NCBI RefSeq assembly: GCF_050947335.1
Contig: NW_027473528.1
Span: 183,737-247,736 of the forward strand
Direction: 5' to 3'
DNA length: 64,000 nucleotides
Origin: Megachile rotundata
Lineage: Eukaryota; Arthropoda; Insecta; Hymenoptera; Megachilidae
The position numbers and the translations under genes are program-made. The notes under the pieces are model-generated. The model did no database searches. It worked only from the letters and a program-made list of their open reading frames with translations, and was not told the DNA's origin. Position 1 is the first letter of the stretch; each line of letters starts with the position of its first letter. Of the stretch, positions 1-12,034 are shown piece after piece.

Positions 1-3000
1 GAGTTAGATTGATAATAATAAGAGTAATAAGTATAGTAATTGTCGTTCTATCGATAATATAACCATAATATGGCTAATAATATGAGTTAGATTGATAATA
101 CTAAGAGTAGTGAGTATAGTAATTCTCGTTCTATCGATCATATAAGCATAATATGGCTAATAATATGAGTTAGATTGATAATAATAAGAGTAATAACTAC
201 AGTAATTGTCGTTCTATCGATCATATAAGCATAATAAGGCTAATAATATGAGTTAGAGTGATAATACTAAGAGTAGTGAGTATAGTAATTCTCATTCTAT
301 CGATCATATAAGCATAATATGGCTAATAATATGAGTTAGATTGATAATAATAAGAGTAATGAGTATAGTAATTGTAGTTCTATCGATCATATCGGCATAA
401 TATGGCTAATAATATGAGTTAGATTGATAATACTAAGAGTAGTGAGTATAGTGATTCTCGTTCTATCGATCATATAAGCATAATATGGCTAATAATATGA
501 GTTAGATTGATAATAATAAGAGTTATGAGTATAGTAATTGTAGATCTATCGATCATTTAAGCATAATATGGCTAATAATATGAGATAGATTGATAATAAT
601 AACAGTAATAAGTATAGTAATTGTCGTTCTATCGATCATATAAGCATAATATGGCTAATAATATGAGTTAGATTGATAATACTAAGAGTAGTGAGTATAG
701 TAATTCTCGTTCTATCGATCATATAAGCATAATATGGCTAATAATATGAGTTAGATTGATAATAATAACAGTAATAAGTATAGTAATTGTCGTTCTATCG
801 ATAATATAAGCATAATATGGCTAATAATATGAGTTAGAATGATAATACTAAGAGTAGTGAGTATAGTAATTCTCGTTCTATCGATCATATAAGCATAATA
901 TGGCTAATAATATGAGTTAGATTGATAATAATAAGAGTAATAACTACAGTAATTGTCGTTCTATCGATCATATAAGCATAATAAGGCTAAGAATATGAGT
1001 TAGATTGATAATAATAAGAGTAATAAGTATAGTAATTGTCGTTCTCTCGATCATATAAGCATAATATGGCTAATAATATGAGTTAGAGTGATAATACTTA
1101 GAGTAGTGAGTATAGTAATTCTCATTCTATCGATCATTTAAGCATAATATGGCTAATAATATGAGTTAGATTGATAATAATAACAGTAATAAGTATAGTA
1201 ATTGTCGTTCTATCGATAATATAACCATAATATGGCTAATAATATGAGTTAGATTGATAATACTAAGAGTAGTGAGTATAGTAATTCTCGTTCTATCGAT
1301 CATATAAGCATAATATGGCTAATAATATGAGTTAGATTGATAATAATAACAGTAATAAGTATAGTAATTGTCGTTCTATCGATCATTTAAGCATAATATG
1401 GGTAATAATATGAGTCAGATTGATAATAATAACAGTAATAAGTATAGTAATTGTCGTTCTATCGATAATATAAGCATAATATGGCTAATAATATGAGTTA
1501 GAGTGATAATACTAAGAGTAGTGAGTATAGTAATTCTCATTCTATCGATCATATAAGCATAATATGGCTAATAATATGAGTTAGATTGATAATAATAAGA
1601 GTAATGAGTATAGTAATTGTAGTTCTATCGATCATATCGGCATAATATAGTTAATAATATGAGTTAGATTCATAATAATAAGAGTAATAAGTATAGTAAT
1701 TGTCGTTCTATCGATCATATAAGCATAATATGGCTAATAATATGAGTTAGATTGATAATAATAAGAGTAATAAGTATAGTAATTGTCGTTCTCTCGATCA
1801 TATAAGCATAATATGGCTAATAATATGATTTATATTGATAATACTAAGAGTAGTGAGTATAGTAATTCTCGTTCTATCGATCATATATGCATAATATGGC
1901 TAATAATATGAGTTAGATTGATAATAATAAGAGTAATGAGTATAGTAATTGTAGTTCTATCGATCATTTAAGCATAATATGGCTAATAATATGAGTTAGA
2001 TTGATAATAATAACAGTAATAAGTATAGTAATTGTCGTTCTATCGATAATATAACCATAATATGGCTAGTAATATGAGTTAGATTGATAATACTAAGAGT
2101 AGTGAGTATAGTAATTCTCGTTCTATCGATCATATAAGCATAATATGGCTAATAATATGAGTTAGATTGATAATAATAAGAGTAATAACTACAGTAATTG
2201 TCGTTCTATCGATCATATAAGCATAATAAGGCTAATAATATGAGTTAGAGTGATAATACTAAGAGTAGTGTGTATAGTAATTCTCATTCTATCGATCATA
2301 TAAGCATAATATGGCTAATAATATGAGTTAGATTGATAATAATAAGAGTAACAACTACAGTAATTGTCGTTCTATCGATCATATAAGCATAATAAGGCTA
2401 ATAATATGAGTTAGATTGATAATAATAACAGTAATAAGTATAGTAATTGTCGTTCTATCGATCATATAAGCATAATATGGCTAATAATATGAGTTAGATT
2501 GATAATACTAAGAGTAGTGAGTATAGTAATTGTCGTTCTATCGATCATATAAGCATAATATTGCTAATAATATGAGTTAGATTGATAATAATAAGAGTAA
2601 TGAGTATAGTAATTGTAGATCTATCGATCATTTAAGCATAATATGGCTAATAATATGAGTTAGATTGATAATAATAACAGTAATAAGTATAGTAATTGTC
2701 GTTCTATCGATAATATAACCATAATATGGCTAATAATATGATTTAGATTGATAATACTAAGAGTAGTGAGTATAGTAATTCTAGTTCTATCGATCATATA
2801 TGCATAATATGGCTAATAATATGAGTTAGATTGATAATAATAAGAGTAATGAGTATAGTAATTGTCGTTCTATCGATCATTTAAGCATAATATGGGTAAT
2901 AATATGAGTCAGATTGATAATAATAACAGTAATAAGTATAGTAATTGTCGTTCTATCGATCATATAAGCATAATATGGCTAATAATATGAGTTAGATTGA

Positions 3001-3691
3001 TAATAATAAGAGTAGTGAGTATAGTAATTCTCGTTCTATCGATCATATAAGCATAATATGGCTAATAATATGAGTTAGATTGATAATAATAAGAGTAATA
3101 ACTACAGTAATTGTCGTTCTATCGATCATATAAGCATAATAAGGCTAATAATATGAGTTAGAGTGATAATACTAAGAGTAGTGAGTATAGTAATTCTCAT
3201 TCTATCGATCATATAAGCATAATATGGCTAATAATATGAGTTAGATTGATAATAATAACAGTAATAAGTATAGTAATTGTCGTTCTATCGATAATATAAC
3301 CATAATATGGCTAATAATATGATTTATATTGATAATACTAAGAGTAGTGAGTATAGTAATTCTCGTTCTATCGATCATATATGCATAATATGGCTAATAA
3401 TATGAGTTAGATTGATAATAATAAGAGTAATGAGTATAGTAATTGTAGTTCTATCGATAATATAACCATAATATGGCTAATAATATGAGTTAGATTGATA
3501 ATACTAAGAGTAGTGAGTATAGTAATTCTCGTTCTATCGATCATATAAGCATAATATGGCTAATAATATGAGTTAGATTGATAATAATAAGAGTAATAAC
3601 TACAGTAATTGTCGTTCTATCGATCATATAAGCATAATAAGGCTAATAATATGAGTTAGAGTGATAATACTAAGAGTAGTGAGTATAGTAA
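1..3691 (+). repeat. D-rich satellite domain, left of the gap
   Basis: There are 44 complete 83-bp monomers plus the first 39 bases of a 45th, with no net indel (starts at 1+83k up to 3653). Eighteen of the 45 are D monomers: they carry GATAATACTAAGAGTAGTG and usually TTCTCGTTC or TTCTCATTC where others have TTGTCG. D monomers start at 84, 250, 416, 665, 831, 1080, 1246, 1495, 1827, 2076, 2242, 2491, 2740, 2989, 3155, 3321, 3487 and 3653; the one at 2989 keeps the AATAATAAG form but has AGTAGTGAG and TTCTCG. None are adjacent; spacing is 2 or 3 monomers, once 4. Non-D variants include ATAACAGTAATAAG with ATCGATAATATAACC (for example 1163, 1993, 2657, 3238) and AACTACAG with ATAAGGC (167, 914, 2159, 3570). 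The domain runs off the left edge of the window. Confidence 0.93.
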
Positions 3692-3791
3692 NNNNNNNNN
3701 NNNNNNNNNNNNNNNNNNNNNNNNNNNNNNNNNNNNNNNNNNNNNNNNNNNNNNNNNNNNNNNNNNNNNNNNNNNNNNNNNNNNNNNNNNN
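3692..3791. other. Assembly gap, 100 N
   Basis: Exactly 100 N, the usual placeholder for a scaffold gap of unknown length. The left flank stops at monomer base 39 (GTATAGTAA) of a D monomer. The right flank resumes at about base 48 (CAATCGATC) of an A-type monomer. The sub-family and the apparent sequence quality both change across the gap, so the missing piece may be large. Confidence 0.95.
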
Positions 3792-5975
3792 CAATCGATC
3801 ATATAAGCATAATATGGCTAATAATATGAGTTAGATTGATAATAATGAGAGTAATAAGTATAGTTAATTGTCGTTATATCGATCATATAAGCATAATATG
3901 CCTAATAACATGAGTTAGATTGATAATAATAAGAGTAATGAGTATAGTAATTGTCGTCCTATCGATCATATAAGCATAATATGCTAATAATATGAGTTAG
4001 ATTGATAATAATAAGAGTAATGAGTATAGTAATAGTCGTTCTATCGATCATATAAGCGTAATATGGCTAATAATATGAGTTAGTTTGATAACAGTGAGTG
4101 TAATAAGTATAGCAATTGTCGTTATATCGATCATATAAGCATAATATGGCTAATAATATGAGTTATGATTGATAATAATAAGAGTAATGAGTATAGTAAT
4201 TGTCGTTCTATCGATCATATAAGCACAATATGGGTAATAATATGAGTTAGATTGATAATAATGAGAGTATAACTATAGTAATTGTCGTTCTATCGGTCAT
4301 ATAACCATAATATGGCTAATAATGTGAGTTACATTGATAAGAATGAGAGTAATAAGCATAGTAATTGTCGTTATATCGACCAAGTAAGCATAATATGCCT
4401 AGATAATATAAGTTAGATTGATAATAATAAGGAGTAATGAGTATAGTAATTGTCGTCCTATCGATCATATAAGCGTAATATGGCTAATAATATGTGTTAG
4501 TTTTGATAACAGTGAGTGTAATAAGTATAGCAATTGTCGTTATATCGATCATATAAGCATAATATGGCTAATAATATGAGTTAGATTATTAATAATAAGA
4601 GTAATGAGTATAGTAATTGTTGTCCTATCGATCATATAAGCATATTATGGGCTAATAATATGAGTTAGAATCATAATAATAAGAGGAATGTGTATAGCAA
4701 TTATCGTCCTATCGATCATATAACCATAATATGGCGAATAATATGAGTTAGATTGATAATAATGAGAGTAATAAGTATAGTAATTGTCGTTATATCGATC
4801 ATATAAGCATAATATGCCTAAGAATATGAGTTAGATTGATAATAATAAGAGTAATGAGTATAGTAATTGTCGTCCTATCGATCATATAAGCATAATATGG
4901 CTAATAATATGAGTTAGATTGATAATAATTAGAGTAATAAGAATAGTAATTGTCGTTATATCGACCAAGTAAGCATAATATGCCTAATAATATGAGTTAG
5001 ATTGATAATAATAAGAGTAAATGAATATAGTAATTGTCGTCCTATCGATCATATAAGCATAATATGGCTAGTAATATGAGTTAGATTGATAATAATAAGA
5101 GTAATGAGTATAGTAATTGTCGTCCTATCGATCATATAAGCATAATATGGCTAATAATATGAGTAAGATTGATAATAATAAGAGTAATGTAGTATAGTAA
5201 TTGTCGTTATATCGGTCATATAACCAAAATATGGCTAATAATATGAGTTAGATCGATAATAATGTGAGTAATAAGTATAGTAATTGTCGTTATATCGATC
5301 ATATAAGCATAATATGCCTAATAATAAGAGTTAGATTGATATTAATAAGAGCAATAAGTATAGTAATTGTCGTTCTATCGATCATATAAGCACAATATGG
5401 CTAATTAATATGAGTTAGATTGATAACAGTGAGTGTAATAAGTATAGTAATTGTCGTTATATCCATCATAAAGCATAATTTGCCTAATAATATGAGTTAG
5501 ATTGATAATACTAAGAGTAATGAGTATTAGGTAATTGTCATCCTATCGATCATATAACCATAATATGCCTAAACATATGAGTTAGATTGATATTAATAGA
5601 GTAATAAGTATAGTAATTGTCGTTCTATCGATCATATAAGCACAATATGGGTAATAATATGAGTTAGATTGATAATAATGAGAGTAATAAGTATAGTAAT
5701 TGTCGTTCTATCGGTCATATAACCATAATATGGCTAATAATGTGAGATACATTGATAAGAATGAGAGTAATAAGCATAGTAATTGTCGTTATATCGACCA
5801 AGTAAGCATAATATGCCTAATAATATGAGTTAGATTGATAATAATAAGAGTAATGAGTATAGTAATTGTCGTCCTATCGATCATATAAGCGTAATATGGC
5901 TAATAATATGAGTTAGTTTGATAACAGTGAGTGTAATAAGTATAGCAATTGTCGTTATATCGATCATATAAGCAT
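3792..5975 (+). repeat. 28-monomer duplication, copy 1 (noisy)
   Basis: The monomer order here is repeated from 6122 onward at an offset of about 2330 bp, or 28 monomers plus net indels. Shared private variants include CCTAATAACATG (3900 and 6230), AATAGTCG with AAGCGTAATATGG (about 4031 and 6361), TTAGATTATTAATAATAAG (about 4585 and 6906), CATATTATGG, and ATCCATCATAA (about 5460 and 7784). The one-base indels are mostly not shared between the copies, which argues that they are read errors. Confidence 0.75.
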
Positions 5976-6121
5976 AATATGGCTAATAATATGAGTTAGA
6001 TTGATAATAATAAGAGTAATGAGTATAGTAATTGTCGTCCTATCGATCATATAAGCATAATATGGCTAATAATATGAGTTAGATTGATAATAATAGAGTA
6101 ATGAGTATAGTAATTGTCGTC

Positions 6122-8300
6122 CAATCGATCATATAAGCATAATATGGCTAATAATATGAGTTAGATTGATAATAATGAGAGTAATAAGTATAGTAATTGT
6201 CGTTATATCGATCATATAAGCATAATATGCCTAATAACATGAGTTAGATTGATAATAATAAGAGTAATGAGTATAGTAATTGTCGTCCTATCGATCATAT
6301 AAGCATAATATGGCTAATAATATGAGTTAGATTGATAATAATAAGAGTAATGAGTATAGTAATAGTCGTTCTATCGATCATATAAGCGTAATATGGCTAA
6401 TAATTTGAGTTAGTTTGATAACAGTGAGTGTAATAAGTATAGCAATTGTCGTTATATCGATCATATAAGCATAATATGGCTAATAATATGAGTTAGATTG
6501 ATAATAATAAGAGTAATGAGTATAGTAATTGTCGTTCTATCGATCATATAAGCACAATATGGGTAATAATATGAGTTAGATTGATAATAATGAGAGTAAT
6601 AACTATAGTAATTGTCGTTCTATCGGTCATATAACCATAATATGGCTAATAATGTGAGTTACATTGATAAGAATGAGAGTAATAAGCATAGTAATTGTCG
6701 TTATATCGACCAAGTAAGCATAATATGCCTAATAATATAAGTTAGATTGATAATAATAAGAGTAATGAGTATAGTAATTGTCGTCCTATCGATCATATAA
6801 GCGTAATATGGCTAATAATATGTGTTAGTTTGATAACAGTGAGTGTAATAAGTATAGCAATTGTCGTTATATCGATCATATAAGCATAATATGGCTAATA
6901 ATATGAGTTAGATTATTAATAATAAGAGTAATGAGTATAGTAATTGTTGTCCTATCGATCATATAAGCATATTATGGCTAATAATATATGAGTTAGATTC
7001 ATAATAATAAGAGGAATGTGTATAGCAATTATCGTCCTATCGATCATATAACCATAATATGGCGAATAATATGAGTTAGATTGATAATAATGAGAGTAAT
7101 AAGTATAGTAATTGTCGTTTATCGATCATATAAGCATAATATGCCTAAGAATATGAGTTAGATTGATAATAATAGAGTAATGGAGTATAGTAATTGTCGT
7201 CCTATCGATCATATAAGCATAATATGGCTAATAATATGAGTTAGATTGATAATAATTAGAGTAATAAGAATAGTAATTGTCGTTATATCGACCAAGTAAG
7301 CATAATATGCCTAATAATATGAGTTAGATTGATAATAATAAGAGTAATGAATATAGTAATTGTCGTCCTATCGATCATATAGCATAATATGGCTAGTAAT
7401 ATGAGTTAGAGTGATAATAATAAGAGTAATGAGTATAGTAATTGTCGTCCTATCGATCATATAAGCATAATATGGCTAATAATATGAGTAAGATTGATAA
7501 TAATAAGAGTAATGAGTATAGTAATTGTCGTTATATCGGTCATATAACCAAAATATGGCTAATAATATGAGTTAGATCGATAATAATGTGAGTAAATAAG
7601 TATAGTAATTGTCGTTATATCGATCTATAAGCATAATATGCCTAATAATATGAGTTAGATTGATATTAATAAGAGCAATAAGTATAGTAATTGTCGTTCT
7701 ATCGATCATATAAGCACAATATGGCTAATAATATGAGTTAGATTGATAACAGTGAGTGTAATAAGTATAGTAATTGTCGTTATATCCATCATAAGCATAA
7801 TATGCCTAATAATATGAGTTAGATTGATAATACTAAGAGTAATGAGTATAGTAATTGTCATCCTATCGATCATATAACCATAATATGCCTAAACATATGA
7901 GTTAGATTGATATTAATAAGAGTAATAAGTATAGTAATTGTCGTTCTATCGATCATATAAGCACAATATGGGTAATAATATGAGTTAGATTGATAATAAT
8001 GAGAGTAATAAGTATAGTAATTGTCGTTCTATCGGTCATATAACCATAATATGGCTAATAATGTGAGTTACATTGATAAGAATGAGAGTAATAAGCATAG
8101 TAATTGTCGTTATATCGACCAAGTAAGCATAATATGCCTAATAATATGAGTTAGATTGATAATAATAAGAGTAATGAGTATAGTAATTGTCGTCCTATCG
8201 ATCATATAAGCGTAATATGGCTAATAATATGAGTTAGTTTGATAACAGTGAGTGTAATAAGTATAGCAATTGTCGTTATATCGATCATATAAGCATAATA
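6122..8300 (+). repeat. 28-monomer duplication, copy 2 (noisy)
   Basis: This partner of 3792-5975 has the same ordered variant monomers but different small indels, such as ATATATGAG near 6985, GTCGTTTATCG near 7117, AGTAAATAAG near 7590 and GATCTATAAG near 7623. The end is approximate: from about 8300 the order departs from copy 1. The copies could be a real tandem higher-order repeat. They could also be one locus assembled twice from differently erroneous reads. Confidence 0.7.
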
Positions 8301-8726
8301 TGGCTAATAATATGAGTTAGATATTTATAATAAGAGTAATGAGTATAGTAATTGTTGTCCTATCCGATTATATAAGCATATTATGGCTAATAATATGAGT
8401 TAGATTCATAATAATAAAGGAATGTGTATAGCAATTGTCGTCTATCGATCATATAACCATAATATGGCGAATAATATGAGTTAGATTGATAATAATGAGA
8501 GTAATAAGTATAGTAATTGTCGTTATATCGATCATATAAGCATAATATGCCTAAGAATATGAGTTAGATTGATAATAATAAGAGTAATGAGTATAGTAAT
8601 TGTCGTCCTATCGATCATATAAGCATAATAGTGGCTAATAATATGAGTTAGATTGATAATATAAGAGTAATGAGTATAGTAATTGTCGTTCTATCGATCA
8701 TATAAGCGTAATAAGGCTAATAATAT

Positions 8727-11700
8727 GAGTTAGTTTGATAACAGTGAGTGTAATAAGTATAGCAATTGTCGCTATATCGATCATATAAGCATAATATGGC
8801 TAATAATATGAGTTAGATTGATAATAATAAGAGTAATGAGTCTAGTAATTGTCGTCCTATCGATCATATAAGCATTTTATGGCTAATAATATGAGTTAGA
8901 TTGATAATAATAAGAGTAATGTATATAGCAATTGTCGTCCTATCGATCATATAAGCATAATATGGCTAATAATATGAGTTAGATTGATAATAATAAGAGT
9001 AATGAGTATAGTAATTGTCGTCCTATCGATCATATAAGCATAATATGGCTAATAATATGAGTTAGATTGATATTAATAAGAGTAATAAGTATAGTAATTG
9101 TCGTTCTATCGATCATATAAGCACAATATGGGTAATAATATGAGTTAGATTGATAATAATGAGAGAAATAAGTATAGTAATTGTCGTTCTATCGGTCATA
9201 TAACCATAATATGGCTAATAATATGAGTTACATTGATAAGAATGAGAGTAATAAGTATAGTAATTGTCGTTATATCGACCAAGTAAGCATATTATGCCTA
9301 ATAATATGAGTTAGATTGAAAATAATAAGAGTAATGAGTATAGTAATTGTCGTCCTATCGATCATATAAGCATAATATGGCTAATAATATGAGTTAGATT
9401 GATAACAGTGAGTGTAATAAGTATAGTAATTGTCGTTATATCGATCATATAAGCATAATATGGCTAATAGTATGAGTTAGATTGATATAAATAAGAGTAA
9501 TGAGTATAGTAATTGTCGTCCTATCGATCATATAAGCATAATATGGCTAATAATATGAGTTAGATTGATAATAATAAGAGTAATGAGTATAGTAATTGTC
9601 GTCCTATCGATCATATAAGCATAATATGGCTAATAATATGAGTTAGATTGATAATAATAAGAGTAATGAGTATAGTAATTGTCGTCCTATCGATCATATA
9701 AGCATAATATGGCTAATAATATGAGTTAGATTGATATTAATAAGAGTGATAAGTATAGTAATTGTCGTTCTATCGATCATATAAGCACAATATGGGTAAT
9801 AATATGAGTTAGATTGATAATAATGAGAGTAATAAGTATAGTAATTGTCGTTCTATCGGTCATATAACCATAATATGGCTAATAATATGAGTTACATTGA
9901 TAAGAATGAGAGTAATAAGTATAGTAATTGTCGTTATATCGACCAAGTAAGCATAATATGCCTAATAATATGAGTTAGATTGATAATAATAAGAGTAATG
10001 AGTATAGTAATTGTCGTCCTATCGATCATATAAGCATAATATGGCTAATAATATGAGTTAGATTGATAATAATAAGAGTAATAAGTATAGTAATTGTCGC
10101 TCTATCGGTCATATAATCTTAATATGGCTAATAATATGAGTTAGATTCATAATAATGATAGTAATAAGTATAGTAATTGTCGTTCTATCGGTCATATAAC
10201 CATAATATGGCTAATAATATGAGTTAGATTGATAATAATGAGAGTAATAAGTATAGTAATTGTCGTTATATCGATCATATAAGCATAATATGCCTAATAA
10301 TATGAGTTAGATTGATAATAATAAGAGTAATGAGTATAGTAATTGTCGTCCTATCGATCATATTAGCATAATATGGCTAATAATATGAGTTAGATTGATA
10401 ATAATAAGAGTAATGAGTATTGTAATTGTCGTCCTATCGATCATATAAGCATAATATGGCGAATAATATGAGTTAGATTGATAATAATAAGAGTAATGAG
10501 TATAGTAATTGTCGTCCTATCGATCATATAAGCATAATATGGCTAATAATATGAGTTAGATTGATATTAATAAGAGTGATAAGTATAGTAATTGTCGTTC
10601 TATCGATCATATAAGCACAATATGGGTAATAATATGAGTTAGATTGATAATAATGAGAGTAATAACTATAGTAATTGTCGTTCTATCGGTCATATAACCA
10701 TAATATGGCTAATAATATGAGTTACATTGATAAGAATGAGAGTAATAAGTATAGTAATTGTCGTTATATCGACCAAGTAAGCATAATATGCCTAATAATA
10801 TGAGTTAGATTGATAATAATAAGAGTAATGAGTATAGTAATTGTCGTCCTATCGATCATATAAGCGTAATATGGCTAATAATATGAGTTAGTTTGATAAC
10901 AGTGAGTGTAATAAGTATAGCAATTGTCGTTATATCGATCATATAAGCATAATATGGCTAATAATATGAGTTAGATTGATAATAATAAGAGTAATGAGTA
11001 TAGTAATTGTCGTCCTATCGATCATATAAGCATATTATGGCTAATAATATGAGTTAGATTCATAATAATAAGAGTAATGTGTATAGCAATTGTCGTCCTA
11101 TCGATCATATAACCATAATATGGCGAATAATATGAGTTAGATTGATAACAGTGAGTGTAATAAGTATAGTAATTGTCGTTATATCGATCATATAAGCATA
11201 ATATGGCTAATAATATGAGTTTGATTGATAATAATAAGAGTAATGAGTATAGTAATTGTCGTCCCATCGATCATATAAGCATAATATGGCTAATAATATG
11301 AGTCAGATTGATAATAATAAGAGTAATAAGTATAGTAATTGTCGTTCTATCGGTTATATAACCATAATATGAGTTAGATTGATAACAGTGAGTGTAATAA
11401 GTATAGTAATTGTCGTTATATCGATCATATAAGCATAATATGGCTAATAATATGAGTTAGATTGATAATAATAAGAGTAATGAGTATGGTAATTGTCGTC
11501 CTATCGATCATATAAGCATAATATGGCTAATAATATGAGTTAGATTGATAATAATAAGAGTAATAAGTATAGTAATTGTCGCTCTATCGGTCATATAACC
11601 TTAATATGGCTAATAATATGAGTTAGATTCATAATAATGATAGTAATAAGTATAGTAATTGTCGTTCTATCGGTCATATAACCATAATATGGCTAATAAT

Positions 11701-12034
11701 ATGAGTTAGATTGATAATAATGAGAGTAATAAGTATAGTAATTGTCGTTATATCGATCATATAAGCATAATATGCCTAATAATATGAGTTAGATTGATAA
11801 TAATAAGAGTAATGAGGATAGTAATTGTCGTCCTATCGATCATATAAGCATAATATTGCTAATAATATAAGTTAAATTGATAATAATAAGAGTAATGAGT
11901 ATAGTAATTGTCGTCCTATCGATCATGTAAGCATAATATGGCTAATAATATGAGTTAGATTGATAATAATAAGAGTAATGAGTATAGTAATTGTCGTCCT
12001 ATCGATCATATAAGCATAATATGGCTAATAATAT
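8727..12034 (+). repeat. A/B/C/P satellite sub-array, clean
   Basis: Forty monomers with one length change, the 12-bp deletion at 11300-11370. Local duplications include monomers with GATATTAATAAGAGTGATAAG at 9723 and 10553, which are 10 monomers (830 bp) apart; the order matches for about four monomers after each start. Another pair is the GTCGCTCTATCGGTC monomer at 10055 and 11537, 18 monomers apart once the deletion is allowed for. The one-base indels that mark the region to the left stop just before this point. No gene or non-satellite sequence is visible. Confidence 0.85.
11300..11370 (+). repeat. Short 71-bp monomer (12-bp internal deletion)
   Basis: This monomer reads ...ACCATAATATGAGTTAG and lacks the 12 bases GCTAATAATATG. 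The missing segment lies exactly between the two ATAATATG direct repeats near the monomer end. The natural mechanism is slippage or recombination between these 8-base repeats spaced 12 bp apart. The 83-bp register resumes at 11371. Confidence 0.9.

Larger units (their letters stand above)
3792..8726 (+). repeat. A/B/C/P satellite domain with frequent 1-base indels
   Basis: This is the same 83-bp family, but the monomer register is broken by roughly thirty small insertions and deletions. Examples are an extra T near 3864, a missing G near 3982, an extra T near 4166, an extra G near 4403, 4431 and 4649, an extra A near 5021, a missing A near 7118 and 7380, an extra C near 8362, an extra G near 8630 and a missing A near 8661. 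The rest of the window has almost none. Monomer types are A (GTCGTCC), B (GATAACAGTGAGTG), C (ATCGGTCATATAACC) and P (ATCGACCAAGTAAGC). D monomers are absent. Uncorrected long-read error at a contig end is the simplest explanation; true divergence is the alternative. Confidence 0.85.

Noticed and set aside
3792..8726. Genuinely diverged array edge
   Set aside because: The substitutions match those of the clean copies elsewhere. The excess is nearly all one-base indels that differ between local duplicates, which fits read error better than age. Kept only as an alternative.
11022..11267. 81-codon open reading frame on the minus strand (starts at 11267)
   Set aside because: It runs across three monomers and exists only because single variants (GTCCCATCG giving a start, GAGTTTGATT removing a stop) keep one frame open. 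The product is low-complexity Leu/Ile/Tyr/Asn-rich, the neighbouring monomers are closed in all frames, and there is no family resemblance.
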